Position numbers and translations under genes: made by a program | The notes under the pieces: model-generated | The model's input: the letters and a program-made list of their open reading frames with translations, nothing else | Databases searched by the model: none | Told to the model about the DNA's origin: nothing | In this document: in pieces, positions 1 to 12,100 of the stretch | How positions within the stretch are numbered: the first letter of the stretch is position 1 | Layout: every line of letters starts with the position of its first letter | Source of the DNA: Gymnopus androsaceus JB14 | Lineage: Eukaryota > Basidiomycota > Agaricomycetes > Agaricales > Omphalotaceae | DNA length: 64,000 nucleotides | Assembly (NCBI GenBank): GCA_009733575.1 | Contig: ML769415.1 | Span: 138,524 to 202,523, forward strand | Direction: 5' to 3'

Positions 1-479
1 TACTCTGCCAGATGGTGTGCATTATAGGCGTCAATGTAATGTAAATATATTACTCTGCCTACGTACATATTGTAGTGACTTGTATCAAAAAATGAGAGTC
101 TGTGAGGAATGAGGACAGGTCGCATTACAATAGCGGACTGGCTGGGTGAGGTCACGGGGATAATGTAATGCGGACAGACCGTAAATTACGGGGCCAATGC
201 ATTACGCCTACATTGACTATTGCTAATGGAAATATGAAGAATAGCATGATGGAGAGAGGAACCAGTAAAGAGAGAGCTCAATCATGACAATCGCCTTTGC
301 CGTTCCGCTCAGCAACGGGATGCGCTCAGCTAACAAGCGCTTTGTTGAAGTCCCCAATCCTCACCAACGACAAAACCTTGCCAGGCTCATCCCCCTACTA
401 GACCTTATTCTATACATACGAAGACATGCCACTATTAACCTAAACTCTGGTGTAAGCTTGCATTAAAGCTCTGTCAATT

Positions 480-1145
480 GTCCTTTAACCATCCGCGTAG
501 TGTACTCAACGAAATATTGCAACTCTGTCCACCGGTTTTTTCCTCTGCTTTTTTTTGACTCTACCTATACCTTGACATTTACTGTAGTACCAAAAGACAG
601 TATCGAAGACACCACTCAGACTATCACCAATGCTGCCGGTGAAAGCGAATCAATGCTGTACCTAAAGGTGCTGGCCTTGCACTATAACTGTACGTGTATT
701 ATTTGCCGTCATTCTTGTCTTATCGTTAGTTTTCTAGCCCGTTACTGGAAGGATCCCGAGGAAATCCGACTCGCTCGTTTCTAGAATCCAGACTCGCCCC
801 GGGACGCATTCGATCCCTTTAGTGCTGGTTAGTATAGTTCCAGCCCTTTTACTTAATAGTTCATATAGTCAGCTTGTAGGTCCCCGAGCCTGCATTGGAC
901 GAAAGGAACTATTTTTTCTTCTTCGCTGTCCTCGTCTGATCTCCCATAGCTTTTTCGAGACGGAAGCCGTTGCCGTTCTGGTCATGTTGGTTTTAAAATG
1001 CAAGTTTGAAGTCAAGGAAGAGCCAAAATTCGTTAGCGAGACGTTCGAAGAAAGAAAGGCTCGTGTCCTGGCTTCCAAGCCCGGATTAACCATGTCGTAC
1101 GTATGGATTTTCAGGGTCGGTGCAGTCGCTGATGATTCTGTTTAG
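480..1145 (+). pseudogene. Cytochrome P450 C-terminal fragment
   Basis: Pieces of the last third of a fungal cytochrome P450 can be read here. They include a KDSIEDTT-type stretch, WKDPEE, then the heme-binding loop (PF followed by SAG, GPRACIGRK with the cysteine ligand), FFETEAVAVL and a C-terminal KPGLTMS. The heme loop is split by an intron-like segment ending near 880, and another separates GRK from FFETE near 905-949. The N-terminal two thirds, including the I-helix and ExxR, are absent upstream. The stretch before the heme loop has lost residues against the related fragment at 61060-61699. It is a truncated relic, unlikely to make an enzyme. The family is clear from the heme motif; the subfamily cannot be told. 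Confidence 0.8.
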
Positions 1146-1351
1146 GCCGGTACGCGTCCTATCAGACGTTCAATGAGTAGCCATTAGTGTAATACTACTC
1201 TAGTCAGGTTAAGTCGTCTCCATCGCGATGCGCTCAAAGGCAATAGATTGTCAATAAATATTCCTACATTACAACTTGACCTAACGGTCCCTGAAGACTA
1301 AATGTGATAAAGTCTGAACAAGAAATCCCGCTACCTCAGTCGCCTCGTTTA

Positions 1352-3397
1352 TCAAAACCCGACCTCATCTCCAGGGTTGATCTCGACAAACTGTGAGGTA
1401 CTGGTAGCAACGCAGGGCGTAACAGGCAAAGGATCTGCAGCAGGGTCATCATTTTGTACACAGTTGTCGGTGCCATGAGCTTGAACACTGCAGAAAGAAC
1501 CTCCAGGGATGGCCTGGCCTTCCGGTGTTGCACAAGTAAGGCAGCTAATATCCCACAGTTGATTCCTATTTTTTTAAGTTAGAAAAGCACAATAACACTT
1601 GGAAGCAGAAACTGACGCTGGAGTAGTTCCAGTAGTGGAAGCAGGCTGATAAAAGAGCTGGTTACCAATATTGGTTACGAGCAAGCTGGTGTTGGTAACA
1701 TCGCTTCAAATTCCCGCTGCTGTTAGCCATCTGAGTAGGTATCCAGCGGCGAAAAAAACTATACCTAATGGTAAAGCTCGTCGTAATAACAGGATCTGGC
1801 GTGATAATAAAGGTCGGACTCACCCCGGCGGACTGAGTTATTATCAGTCGAAATTTTACAGGAAATTTGTCAAGTTAAATATAAACTTTTTCCTGTGCAA
1901 TCTCCCGCGAGAAAGGAGATCTTTCGCATTGGTAAAAGAACCTGGGAAAGATAACCTTTTACACTATAAATCTCCCCTGAAAAAATTAGGAGCTTTCGCC
2001 GAGGATAAAAAAGGACAATTTCATGAGAAATTTCTTTCCTTTCACACATGTAAAAGATGCTGGGAAAATTTGTCTTTTTCAGCTGAAATCTCCACCGTAA
2101 TTGGCTTCCTTTCCCATTAGAAATAGACAATGAAATTATTGTTCTTTCCCGTAAACTTTTTCGAGGGAGGGCGGTAAGGGGACAACATGTTTGCCCACTC
2201 CCAGGGCAGCAGATAGTCCAGAATGAGGGCAGAATGAGGGGCAACACCATGGGTTGACAAGTTAGATACAGCTTACTTACACAGTACAACTAATACTTGG
2301 TAACTTGAATCATCAATTGCAATATTACAGCTACAGATCTTGCATGGACCGCTGGCACTGTACTACCTCTAGTACTACCAAGTAAGTATTGTAAATGTAG
2401 TAAGTTAAATATGAGTTGGTTACAAGTGCAGGATTTCGTGCCTGATCCTGCTCTAGACTCGAGCCAGTAGCTTCGGTGTTGGCACCTCCGTGCATCACGT
2501 CTCTGCAGCAGGGAGTGGTTCGAGTCTAAATCCTGCTCATGAAACTGCATGAGTAACCGCCATGTGCCAGCATGGGCACACTTTCACCTCTCACGCATCG
2601 AATAGGTAAATAAACCGGTGCGGTCCCATTGAGGAATAATTGGGCTCTGATAGCTCATCTACTTAGTGACAATATGTCAATATTTATGCCAATGTACTTT
2701 GTATTGAAAAAACCGCATTGGAACGTAGCGCTTGAAATTAGCGCCACTGCTATTCGTACAATATGTCAGCCCCGGACTCTGCCCTCATTCTGGGCTATCT
2801 GCTGCCCTTGCGGCAGGGCAGCACCCGGTTCACCTACCGCCCTCCCTCGGAAAAGTTTACGGGAAAGAGCAATAATTTCATTGTCTATTTCTAATGGGAA
2901 AGGAAGCCAATTACGGTGGAGATTTCAGCTGAAAAAGACAAATTTTCCCAGCATTTTTTACATGTGTGAAAGGAAAGAAATTTCTCATGAAATTGTCCTT
3001 TTTTATCCTCGGCAAAAGCTCCTAATTTTTTCAGGGGAGATTTATAGTGTAAAAGGTTATCTTTCCCAGGTTCTTTTACCAATGCGAAAGATCTCCTTTC
3101 TCGCAGGAGATTGCACAGGAAAAAGTGTATATTTTACTTGACAAATTTCCTGTAAAATTTCGACTGATAATAACTCAGTCCGCCGGGGTGACTGAAGCCA
3201 CGGGAAGATTGTCCGGTAACAGCAAGGCCGGCAACAATAGGGGTGGTCTCGGACCCCCATTGAAATTCATCGCTGAGGCTAGGTTGGATAGATACTCCGC
3301 TAGTTGCAATGCCAGTGAGGTTGGGAGGGCACTGGCCAAATACACCAGTTGTGGTGAGTGTGAGTACAACAGATACGATGGTGAACAAAGAGACCAT
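1352..3397 (-). pseudogene. Small secreted protein gene split by a transposon
   Basis: This is the paralogue of the intact gene at 60169-60852. The ATG is at 3397 and encodes a signal peptide (MVSLFTIVSVVLTLTTTGVFG) followed by QCPPNLTGIATSG. Exon 1 runs to GQSSRGFS at 3191, is interrupted by the foldback element at 1821-3190, and resumes at 1820 with PTFIITPDPVITTSFT. A GT-AG intron follows and the later exons carry the cysteine-rich end (DNCVQN, VTPC), with a TGA at 1352-1354. Apart from the insertion the frame is kept, so the insertion may be recent. No known domain is recognised. The intact protein would be about 190 residues and extracellular. Confidence 0.85.
1821..3190. mobile_element. 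Non-autonomous foldback/TIR DNA transposon, 1370 bp, 3-bp target duplication
   Basis: The two ends are near-perfect inverted copies of about 356 bp (1821-2176 and 2835-3190), starting CACCCCGGCGGACTGAG. The element is flanked by ACT at 1818-1820 and 3191-3193. The intact paralogue near 60381 has a single AGT at the matching point, so the insertion with its 3-bp duplication is directly shown. The middle (2177-2834) has no transposase-like frame, so the element must be mobilised in trans. A 3-bp target duplication with CAC...GTG ends is reminiscent of CACTA/CMC elements, but the family is an inference. Confidence 0.9.
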
Positions 3398-3474
3398 GTT
3401 CGTAGGATAAGAAGAAGCTGAAGTTCTGGCTGAACAATTGGCCTGACAATCTAAGTATGAGGCAATCGTCTAGG

Positions 3475-3482
3475 CTTTTATA
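3475..3482 (-). promoter_or_regulatory. TATA box of the split secreted-protein gene
   Basis: TATAAAAG on the minus strand lies about 80 bp before the ATG at 3397. The same box sits at the matching place before the intact paralogue (60093-60100). The promoter was therefore duplicated with the gene. Confidence 0.6.
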
Positions 3483-3699
3483 CCCTCTCAAAACATTGTA
3501 TCGCGGGAACACTCTACTTTTCCAAAATCGTTTGAGCCACACAGGAAAGAATTGAGAAAGAAAGAACTTCGATGAAAAGCTTCTAGTGATTAAATCCGCT
3601 ATCTGCACCTCAAGAAGTTACTTACTCAGCATGTGCCGAGTTTTGGCGAGTTCAAACATCTGAAAGAACTACTAGTACTTTATTATTATCAACATTTGA

Positions 3700-4110
3700 T
3701 GTGATTTGTACTGGCAGTACTTAGTACACAGTCCAGACCTCGCTTCAGACATCTGGTCAACGGTCAAAATACTCCGGTATAACGTCTTTGAATGCAAATT
3801 CCATGAGATCATAGAGTTTTCGTCTGAAGGGAGTTTGCCAGGGATTTATGATCGTGCTGTTTCCATCATTATAAACATCATGTTTTGATTTGTTTTTGTA
3901 TAATAGTACAGAGTGCATACCTCGTTTCCAGATGTCAAACTACACTGGTACATACAATGTCCTTGAGTGCAACTTTCACAAGATCATGGACTTTAGGGAT
4001 TTAGTCCAAGAGTACGTCGAGTCATTCCTACCTGGAATGATCCAAACTAGAGGCCCGTCTTCCTGATCGTGCCGTTTTGGCATGGTATAAATAATAACAA
4101 GTGTGTGGGT
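3700..4110. repeat. Degenerate internal repeat upstream of the split secreted-protein gene
   Basis: Two diverged copies of a unit of roughly 200 bp can be aligned by eye. Each contains a 'pyrimidine-CAGACCTCG-CTTCAGAC'-like start, a 'GAATGCAA-TTCCA-GAGATCAT' middle and a 'GGGA' end. The same pair occurs inverted at about 59540-59900. There is no convincing coding frame. Confidence 0.5.
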
Positions 4111-4555
4111 AATCTCAGTGTCCAACAGCTCAAAACGTTCAAGATCCGGCTTCGCAGCCAATTCTCACTTATGGATCACTAATTTCCAATTACGGTCGGT
4201 CAAAGCGAATGTTATCAGACGGTCTAGCTGCGAAGTAGTTTCGGTTCTATACTAGTGTCTACACCTCCGTAAGGGGGGAGGGTATTATGATAAAAAGTTA
4301 CCTAATTGGAACAATAGCTAAGAAAATTTTATATGTAAGCTGTGGGTAATGTAAATGCGTCCCAAATGGTGTCCTCGTAAGAGGAAAGAATATCTCTCAA
4401 AGATAGTGAAGCATGGCTGAAGCACGGTGTATGTAGCTGATGAGGGTATATGTATAACTACCTCCACCACATTCTCCTTCAAGGAGAGAAAGAAATTTTG
4501 GAGCAGCTTTGAAGCTGTTCAGAGCTTAGTAAGTTCCACCCGAAATCTGTCAAGT
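4111..4555. other. Non-coding stretch between block A and the GH28 gene
   Basis: I see no gene, repeat or RNA signal here. It holds the 3' flank of the GH28 gene on the minus strand. Confidence 0.5.
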
Positions 4556-4559
4556 TCAA

Positions 4560-6408
4560 GCTGTCAGACGAGCGGGAAAAAATAGTTCCAAGAGAAAAAC
4601 ATACGGAGGCTCCTCCACCGAGGACGATGTCAGAAGCTTCGCCTCCAGTGGCAACAAGCTCGCTCCAGTCCCAAGTACCCTCGCATTTGCCACAGTTAGG
4701 AAGAAAGGGTGAGACCTCTATTCTAGTCTTGTTGAATAACAGAATACATACCGATAACCGGATAGTCGCCGGTCGTTGTAACAGTGGTCTTACTTCCAGT
4801 GAAGTTAATATCCCTATAGTATCGCGTCGTCAAAATGCAGAAAGAAATCTCAACAGCAGTCGAGCGTATTCGATGACGCTGTCAGTACCGGGAGTAACAA
4901 CTGTTATATGAGTGCATCAGTGCACAACCCTCGGAGATATGAATCAAGACGTACATCAGTCCTCCGAGTAAATCTGACTGATGAGGAATACATATTCATC
5001 GTTACCGGAGATCGAGTTTCCGGAGTAGGTAATGCTCGACACCGTAGCATCACTAGCATCGCTGTCTACTTTCATTCACATTCCATACCTTCGAACCATA
5101 GTTGAGCGTTGTTTCCAGTGCATCTATGATTGTAAGATAACTTACATGCTTTCGACGACAGTGTTGCCAGAGATAGTAACGCTATTTTTTTGAGTTTTAG
5201 TAAATATCAGGAAGATAGGTACCAGTGAGAACGTACTCCGAAACAGTCTTGTCGGAAGAAACGGAACCAATTGAAATACCGTGGCCACCAGAGCAGTAGT
5301 TGTTCTCAAAGGTGAATGCTACTGCCAGAGTTGATAGCAATGACTGAAATTCAAATGAGATTATACTCCTGCAGATTGAAGATATTGACCTACCAGCCGT
5401 CTTGGTTGTAAACGGTGTACCCGCTAATGGTGACCTAACCATGAGTTGAGTCATTCATTCTACTGTATGGTAATAGATTATTACATCGCTAGCGGAGACG
5501 TCGAATCCATCAGTGTTGTGTCCGAGTGAGTCAGTGTCTCCGTCAAGGTTATCAACCAGAATATCAGTAATGAGAGTGTACCTGCAAAAATTTGAGCAAT
5601 AACTCATCACAGTTCTTTAACAAGCGGTGTACCGACAGAGATTGCTTGTGCGGGAGAATCTTTAATAATGAAGTCGGTGAAAGAGCCATATCCCTTGAAT
5701 CTATGCAGTTATTCATCAGAAATGTCGCTGATAGGCTCTTTACTAGTAGGAACATACTTGACGAAGGGATGGGGCTTTGCAACACCGCCTCGGTACCCTC
5801 ACCGTCCCAGTAAACTGCAAATCGGTTAGTCGCTGACGAGGCCAAATTACAGGAAGACTTACGGTCGCCATTTCCCTTGAAACTGTACCCATTACCGTTA
5901 AAGGTGACATCCTATGACATAGACGTTAGTTGTTATAATATCTGCATGAAGGAAGGTGGCGTACATCCGTATCAAACGTCCAAAGAGGACCATCAACGGT
6001 GGTATAAGCGAAGCTGACAGAACCTGTCATTGTGATTGTCTACGCGCAGATCTCAGAATAGTCCGGCAGCATTGCTGACAATACTTATACAGCACCAGAT
6101 TTGGCCGATGGACATTGTCAATCTATCAAAATAAAAGAACAGAGCGGACAAGTGTACCTCGATCTTGACGGTGTCTGTAATTCATCAACCTCGTAAACTA
6201 CAAATTCATCTGGCGAGGAGCAGGACATACTGCCAGCAGGGACTTCGGAGGCAGAGATTTCGATGTCGGTACAGTCAGAGAGGTCGGACGCGCTATCCAC
6301 GCTGTCGACGGTGCAGGTAGCGCGCTTGGCTGTGTTGGTTTTAGTTGGCGAAGTCAACGTGTTCGAGAACAGACCGGCAAGGACAGTGAAGAAAACGAGA
6401 GACTGCAT
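4560..6408 (-). pseudogene. GH28 endo-polygalacturonase-like gene, catalytic residues lost
   Basis: An intron-rich gene reads as a secreted pectin-degrading GH28 protein. The ATG is at 6408 and gives a signal peptide (MQSLVFFTVLAGLF), then the mature start KRATCTVDSVDSASDLSDC. Family blocks follow in order: GSVSFAYTTVDGPLWTF; NGNGYSFKGNG; YWDGEGTEAV; LGHNTDGFDVS (about 5490); VYNQDG (about 5420); NYCSGGHGISIGSVSSDKTV (about 5270); NALETT; ITYSGNSISG; FTGSKTTVTTTGDYP; GTWDWSEL. GH28 enzymes carry conserved NTD, DD, GHG and RIK motifs. Here NTD and GHG are present, the second aspartate of DD is glycine, and RIK is replaced (ALETT). The frame also slips by one base around the intron end near 5350. 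The fold family is clear; an active enzyme is unlikely. The 3' end is approximate. Confidence 0.75.
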
Positions 6409-7829
6409 GTTGGGAGAGACCAATGGGTAAAGGAAGGTGAAGAGAAAGGCGAAGAATAAAACACCCAAGCTTAACTGTTCTGTCGCGTCAGCTTCTGGTC
6501 GGCGGCCTGGGCATCAGACCTTCAAGTTCCTGGTCGAAAGAGCAACCAGAATATTGCTATAGACGATCCTAACAACTTGTGCAAAGAAATTTGAACTTTC
6601 ATTTATAGAGGGGTGCCGTGTACCTGGCCAGTATATTTTAGGAATTCACGCCGCAATACCTCGTACACTCTCACTCACCTTGCGTCTGGGTCAACCTCGC
6701 CCTACGGAGTCCTCCTGAAGAAAGAACGCGTCATTACTTTTTGACGATGAAACCAAGGGTTGGAAGCAGTTTATAACAGAATATCGATCCATTTGTGAAC
6801 GGTTTTGGGCTTATCCTGCACCATCTGGTAACTGGTTACGATGTGAGTCCGTTGACCGGGTCAGAACTGACCAGAGTAAGATGAATGATTTATGGTTATG
6901 GGAGATCTTGTCGAAGCTAAGCTCTTGGTCGGAGTCTAATACTTACCTCATCACGCGTATGTATGGCTTCTTTTTACGTGAAACTAGGGACTAGCATGGT
7001 CACCCCGGGAGCTTCCCGGGGGCGGACTTCGAAATCCACACGGATTTCAATCCACCCGGAGCAATGTTTACGGTTATGGGCGACCACGGTTGCTGTACCT
7101 GACCTTATTTACATATCTAATCTATTTGATTTACTGCATTAGGCATGCCAAAGCAAGGTTTTTGCAATGTCGAAAAGCTTGTAAGAAGGACTGGAAGCGT
7201 ATTAGTTGGTAATCTCAATTATGATGTAGAGTACTAGTATCCCAATAATGACATCCACACTTGGTTAATTCACTTCCTCCTCTCATAGCACTCTCTACTG
7301 CTGATATTGCCTCATGAATGTCATAGAATGGTGCAACACACCATGATCCTAGAGCCATTGATGACTTAAAGGTATCATGAGACATATTTGTCTGCATGAA
7401 TTGACCTAGCGCCATCCACCTGAGAAGTTGCGTTCAACATCACTGATGATGCTAACCGAGCTCAGTGTATGAACAAATGTTGAAGAGCGAGCCAAAGTCA
7501 AAAAGCTCCAAAATGACCTTGAGCTGGCGAAGGTAATAAATACTTGCCCAATACCATAAATGGCTTTCTCATGATGTTCCGTAGAGTAGAAAAGATATTG
7601 TTTCATTACAGACAATGCGTAGGAAGTAAAGATGATATGAATCACGCACTGAACCACAGATACCCGTATTCATACAAAACCGTGGAAAAATGCCCGCCCC
7701 GTACCCGTCCGCAAATCTACGGTGGACGTGGGTGGATACCCGGATTCTTAAATCCATGGCAGTCCCTACGTGAAACCAAACTCTTGTCCTAATTTTTCAT
7801 CTCATCTCAGTTTTCTCTTGCTTTCCAAA
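6409..7829. other. Intergenic region with GH28 promoter
   Basis: A minus-strand TATAAAT lies at 6601-6607, about 190 bp before the GH28 ATG, and could be its TATA box. AT-rich stretches around 7215-7415 and 7406-7657 are open on the minus strand but match nothing I know and lack splice-linked partners. A GC-rich imperfect palindrome is centred near 7010 (CCCGGGAGCTTCCCGGG). No other feature is seen. Confidence 0.4.
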
Positions 7830-8849
7830 ATGTCGAATCCAATCCCAACCCCCGCCATGAAAGCCGGTATACAAGCTTTCCTCCGCTGGCGCGACGATGA
7901 AGTCGCTTCCGCCTTGCAAAGCGTGATGCGCACCTACGAGGAGGAGCGCCAGATTCGTTTTGATCTAGAAAACCGCTTGCAGAACTCCGAAATGATTATA
8001 CGGAGACGCGAAAGCGAACTTGATCACTCAAAAAATAACCTAGAGCTCCTACGGAAGAACGAAGAAAACATTATCTCCAACTTTCAACGGCTTAATGCCG
8101 AATTAGAGCGAGCTGAAGCCGAGTTGGTATCTTTGAAGCAGGTTCGGGCCGATGAAGAATTTGTCGCGGACGCGTTGAAGAAGGTCGGAGTATTTTTACT
8201 CAAGCAGACGGAAGAAGTGGCTTGGAGACAGCTTGTTTGTGATATGGCAAAAGAATCACGATGGACTCAGGTGCAACAGGCATATCCGGCTGAATACGAG
8301 GGCCGAATTTTCGACGATGCGTTCCGCTCTGATCAGGATCCCAATATGAAGATTCCGCCGCTGGACGCTATCACAGCTATAGACACCCTTCTCGACGCCT
8401 ACGACAAGCACGCAGCGGAGAAGCGTACTTTCAGCGCACGTTTCAGTGCATTGGAGGAAGAGTTGGATCAAGCGAAGAAAGATATAGACGTGAAAAGTTC
8501 CAAGATCGCTGAGCTCGAAGCAACGATCGCTTTGCTTCGAGGAGAGCAGCCAAGCTCGGATAAATTGATCTATATCAGTCCTACGCAGCTTTTGAAGGAT
8601 CACTCTTCCTCGTCCTATAACTCACCCGTCGATGAAGACTTTTCGTCTTTGGCTGCTTTTCAAGACCTTGAAGGTCATTCTTCCGCTCCCGGAATCCAGC
8701 CTTCCTTTGCTGCCGTGGATCCAACTGAGATGCAGACACCGAGCTCTAGTCAGACTGGTTCTGCGAGCGACGAATCTCAGTCTAGTCCAAACCGAATTTG
8801 GTTCCACTTTGATGGGAAAACCTCAGGTTCTTCCACGCTGCGTTGGTGA
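7830..8849 (+). CDS. Coiled-coil protein of unknown function
   Basis: A single long exon encodes 339 residues. I chose the ATG at 7830 (context CAAAATGTCG) over an in-frame ATG at 7770, because the 20 residues before it look like untranslated leader. Residues about 15-130 are heptad-rich and charged (EEERQIRFDLENRL, ELDHSKNNLELLRK), predicting a long coiled coil. A central part (about 130-200) has a folded look (KVGVFLLKQTEEVAWRQL). A second coiled coil spans about 210-255 (FSALEEELDQAKKDIDVKSS), and the tail is Ser-rich and disordered. A canonical GTGAGT...CATAG segment follows the last codons, but splicing it also gives an immediate stop. No family is recognised; a structural or scaffold role is only a guess. 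Confidence 0.75.
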   Translation: MSNPIPTPAMKAGIQAFLRWRDDEVASALQSVMRTYEEERQIRFDLENRLQNSEMIIRRRESELDHSKNNLELLRKNEENIISNFQRLNAELERAEAELVSLKQVRADEEFVADALKKVGVFLLKQTEEVAWRQLVCDMAKESRWTQVQQAYPAEYEGRIFDDAFRSDQDPNMKIPPLDAITAIDTLLDAYDKHAAEKRTFSARFSALEEELDQAKKDIDVKSSKIAELEATIALLRGEQPSSDKLIYISPTQLLKDHSSSSYNSPVDEDFSSLAAFQDLEGHSSAPGIQPSFAAVDPTEMQTPSSSQTGSASDESQSSPNRIWFHFDGKTSGSSTLRW

Positions 8850-9182
8850 GTCGATCTTTTAGAATCCGCGCAATCTTTAACCAACCTCATAGAATGCCGC
8901 TAGTCAATTTAAATGCAACAGTGATCTTGGACATGCTTTATTTTGAAGAATATCCGAATAGTTATGATATTTGAACGTATTTTGGAGAATATCTTGCTAT
9001 GTACGATAGGTATATTGTCTTGTAATGTCTGTGTGTGCTATGCGGAGTCCTGATGCTAATGAATGGCGAATCTAATGCGTAGATATGCGAATAAACGAGA
9101 AAGAGAATGCGAGAGTAATAAAGGAGAGCTTGGTGAATAGAAACGTGATACGGAAAACGGAAAAAAAAAATCATGCTTGGGT
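8850..9182. other. Convergent 3' region
   Basis: This AT-rich stretch lies between two convergent genes and probably holds both 3' UTRs and polyadenylation signals. No gene is seen. Confidence 0.5.
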
Positions 9183-12100
9183 TTAATCCTTCGTCAAATC
9201 AACCATCATTGACACTGGACGATTCCCCGACGACCAAAATTTCCACTTGGATTTCGCCGATCTATCAGCATCATCACCCGCACTCGTGATACTAATACGT
9301 CGGGCTCCGGCGCCCGCAGAGATTCGAGGCGGTCTTGCTGTACTACCAGCACCACCCCTCGAAACGACCTTGGTCAATCCCAGCAAGCCTGGCCTTCCTT
9401 CTGCGTCGCTTGCGTGGCCGCCTTCAGTAGACGTATCATCTGAAGGCATAGGCACTTCGTCAATTCCGAGCTTACGCAGAGGGGTGAATGCCGTAGCGGT
9501 GCAGTACTACTACTGCGTGAACCAGGTCTGCTCGTCGGGCGACTCTCGTTCGAGCTCGAACCCCCGTTATTGATGACGGAAACAGGTGTAAGGGCAGGTA
9601 GAGGTGGAGGCGTAGTTGATATTTCCCCTTCCTCATCTTTGTCTTCACTTTTCAAAGCTAATTGGGCTTCAGATTGGTCCTGTACCTGCAATGTACTTGA
9701 CCGGCTCAGTTCTGGCTTTGGTAATGGTCGTAGCGGATGCGAAGACTGTGTACGCTCTGGGGCTGAGGACAAGGATGAAGGACCCGGGGAAATAGGTCTC
9801 CGAAGAGACCCGCTACTTCTCGGAGCGCGCGGGCCTACAGGGCCAGTAGAGTCGCGTCTCGAGATGGAATTGGCAGGTGAGAGTCGTCGCTGGACAACAG
9901 CCAATGGTCCTGGAGGTGCCATAGCCATAGGCTTCGGTGGGGACTCGGAACGAGATGAAAGGTTGTGTAGAGAAAGGGAAAGTATGGATAGATGTGGCGA
10001 GGACGGGTCGGATGAAGAATGGTCTATTGAGTTTAAATCTTCCGCTGATCTAGTAGCCATTATGGAGGGTCCGGTATTCGTGCTCGGCATGATCTCCTTA
10101 TCCCTAGGAACCGAGGCTAACGATGACGACGTTGTAGGAGTGCTAGAAAGATCGTTCACCGGTGGTTTGACTGCCTCATCCGCAATCATGGAAGACGAAG
10201 AGTCCGGTTCGGTCACCATCCATGAAATAGCTTTCGAAAAGCGTTTAGACTTTGCATCACTTCCAAGATCGTTCAATGCCGAGGAAGGCATGCTGGGAAG
10301 TGTAGAGCGTCTTCGGACTGTAGACTCGCTACTGACGACAAATTCTGAGCTCGATTCCCTTTCACGACCTCCGGAGCCTTCTATACCACTGAAGTAACCG
10401 TTAGACGGAGATGGAAGAGAGGACAGCTCCCCGGCGGGCTTGGGACTGCGCTGAAGCCAGAGTTTCGAATCGCCCTTTCCTTCTTCAAAGCGGAGGGACG
10501 ACGAAGAAACTGTGGAGGGGCTTGGACTCCTGGAGTGTACATCTGACGGTTCTCTTTCACAGTCAAGATCTGATTCGACTGGAATAACATGACACACCGA
10601 CAGCCTCCAATGGTTCTGTAGTGGCACTTACGTCTTCTGAAATAGACGTAACATCCGAAGTAATATCCAAAGACGATACGCCCTGTTCGTTTTCAAGAAG
10701 GAAACTACTCGTGTAAGGCAACGAGTCGATGATGACAGACTTGGTATCTGAGACCGTATCCACAGTGACTTCGGATTCGTGTTCAATTTTGCCTCCAGTT
10801 GGTTCAGGTAAGTCTGCTTCATCGCTGAGAGCAGGAGTTGATGACGCTAATGGGACCGTCGTGGATTCACTCTCCAGATTCGAACTAAGTGTATCTTCTG
10901 GTCCTATTTTGGAAGTCAACAGAGGTATCATGCTAAGTGGCTAAAACATACCATCAATAACGTTCGCTGCTTCATTTACCTCTTCATCTGGAGGAGAGGC
11001 CCCAACTTCCTCAGGCTCCTTCGCGACGTCAGACTCTATTGTGCGCTCAGGTGGCGGTTCCGTGTCGCGATCAGGACATGGATTGAAATTGAGATTTGTA
11101 GGATTAAGAAACACTGAGTGCCTCGGAAACGACGAATGGACACTAGGTAAGTGTGGATTAATGGGGAGTGCCGCACCAAGCGGAATGGCACCGAGTTTCG
11201 TTTTCGGTATAATGGGAGGACTTTGAGTTTTCAAAGAAGGAAGTTCAGGGGCGGTAGACGTTTGAGCAAGCAGTGGTCTCGAGCGTATTACTACACTATT
11301 GGGGGGAGGAGAGGTCTGAGAGGTGATTATCGGTGGACGTGTGGGCTCAATTCGAGTATCGGAACGCAGCTCGGTGCCTTTCTCTTCCCCAGGAATAAAT
11401 TTCTTGACAAATTGCTTCCATCCATCCTCTTCCCCACTTTCTAGGCCAGCTACATTAAGCTTCGAAGTAAATGTATAATATGGCGCAAGAAGGGTAGCGG
11501 AGGGATTTTGAGATTTGTCCATAGATGTACTCCGCAAGCGCGGAGAATCAGGAGGACTGGCTGAAGATGCTCTTGGAGATAGAGCCACGGTCATTGAGTG
11601 CAGAGACACGGCGGATAACGGTGGTTTGGGGATTACAGATGAAGGATCCAGGGATGAAGTTGCAATGACCAAGGGTTTCGAAACATTATTTACACCTGGC
11701 ATGTCGAAGGTCATTTTAGTGGCACCTTGAACATCAATATCGGCAGCCCCTCCAATCCATGCCCTTGGCATACTATGAGCTGCTCCAGCTTCTTCTCCGC
11801 TCAACGCACCCAATGCCATCAATCCGTTTAGAGTAACAATTCCTCCAGGATTCATTTTGGCAGCAAGAGCAACCGCATCGCGATACAGAGCAAGGGACTC
11901 CGAAGAAGGATCCAGAAGGCCATGGAGGATTAGATCCATGATTGAGACTGTTGATTCCTCTGGTACAAAGGAAGGCATTTTGAACAAGAGGTCCAGTAGG
12001 CCTTGGGGGAGAAGATACGATACTGGTGCGGAACCTATCTCTTGTGGTTTAGTAGGGTGTAGCTGGGTAATTTTGCGTGAGACCATGAGGTATTCCCACT

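Larger units (their letters stand above)
418..4110. repeat. Segmental duplication block A, left copy (inverted relative to 59528-61802)
   Basis: Read on the opposite strand, this block matches 59528-61802 almost continuously. It carries the P450 fragment, the small secreted-protein gene and a degenerate downstream repeat. Similarity starts near 418 (next to 61802) and stops near 4110 (next to 59528); outside these points the flanks differ. The left copy is longer only because it carries the 1370-bp foldback insertion at 1821-3190. The limits were found by eye and may be off by some tens of bases. Confidence 0.85.

Noticed and set aside
480..1145. Functional P450 gene
   Set aside because: Only the C-terminal third is present and both copies share the same truncation.
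1870..3141. Open frames inside the foldback element
   Set aside because: The same peptide appears in both arms because the arms are inverted copies. It has no transposase motif and no start shared with a splice signal.
7215..7657. AT-rich minus-strand coding region
   Set aside because: It is open for 66 and 83 codons only, with no splice-compatible join and no recognisable motif.
9247..10397. Plus-strand open frames of up to 275 codons at 9247-10397
   Set aside because: They lie opposite the Ser/Pro-rich end of the large minus-strand gene. Composition is that of an antisense shadow and there is no start context or family match.
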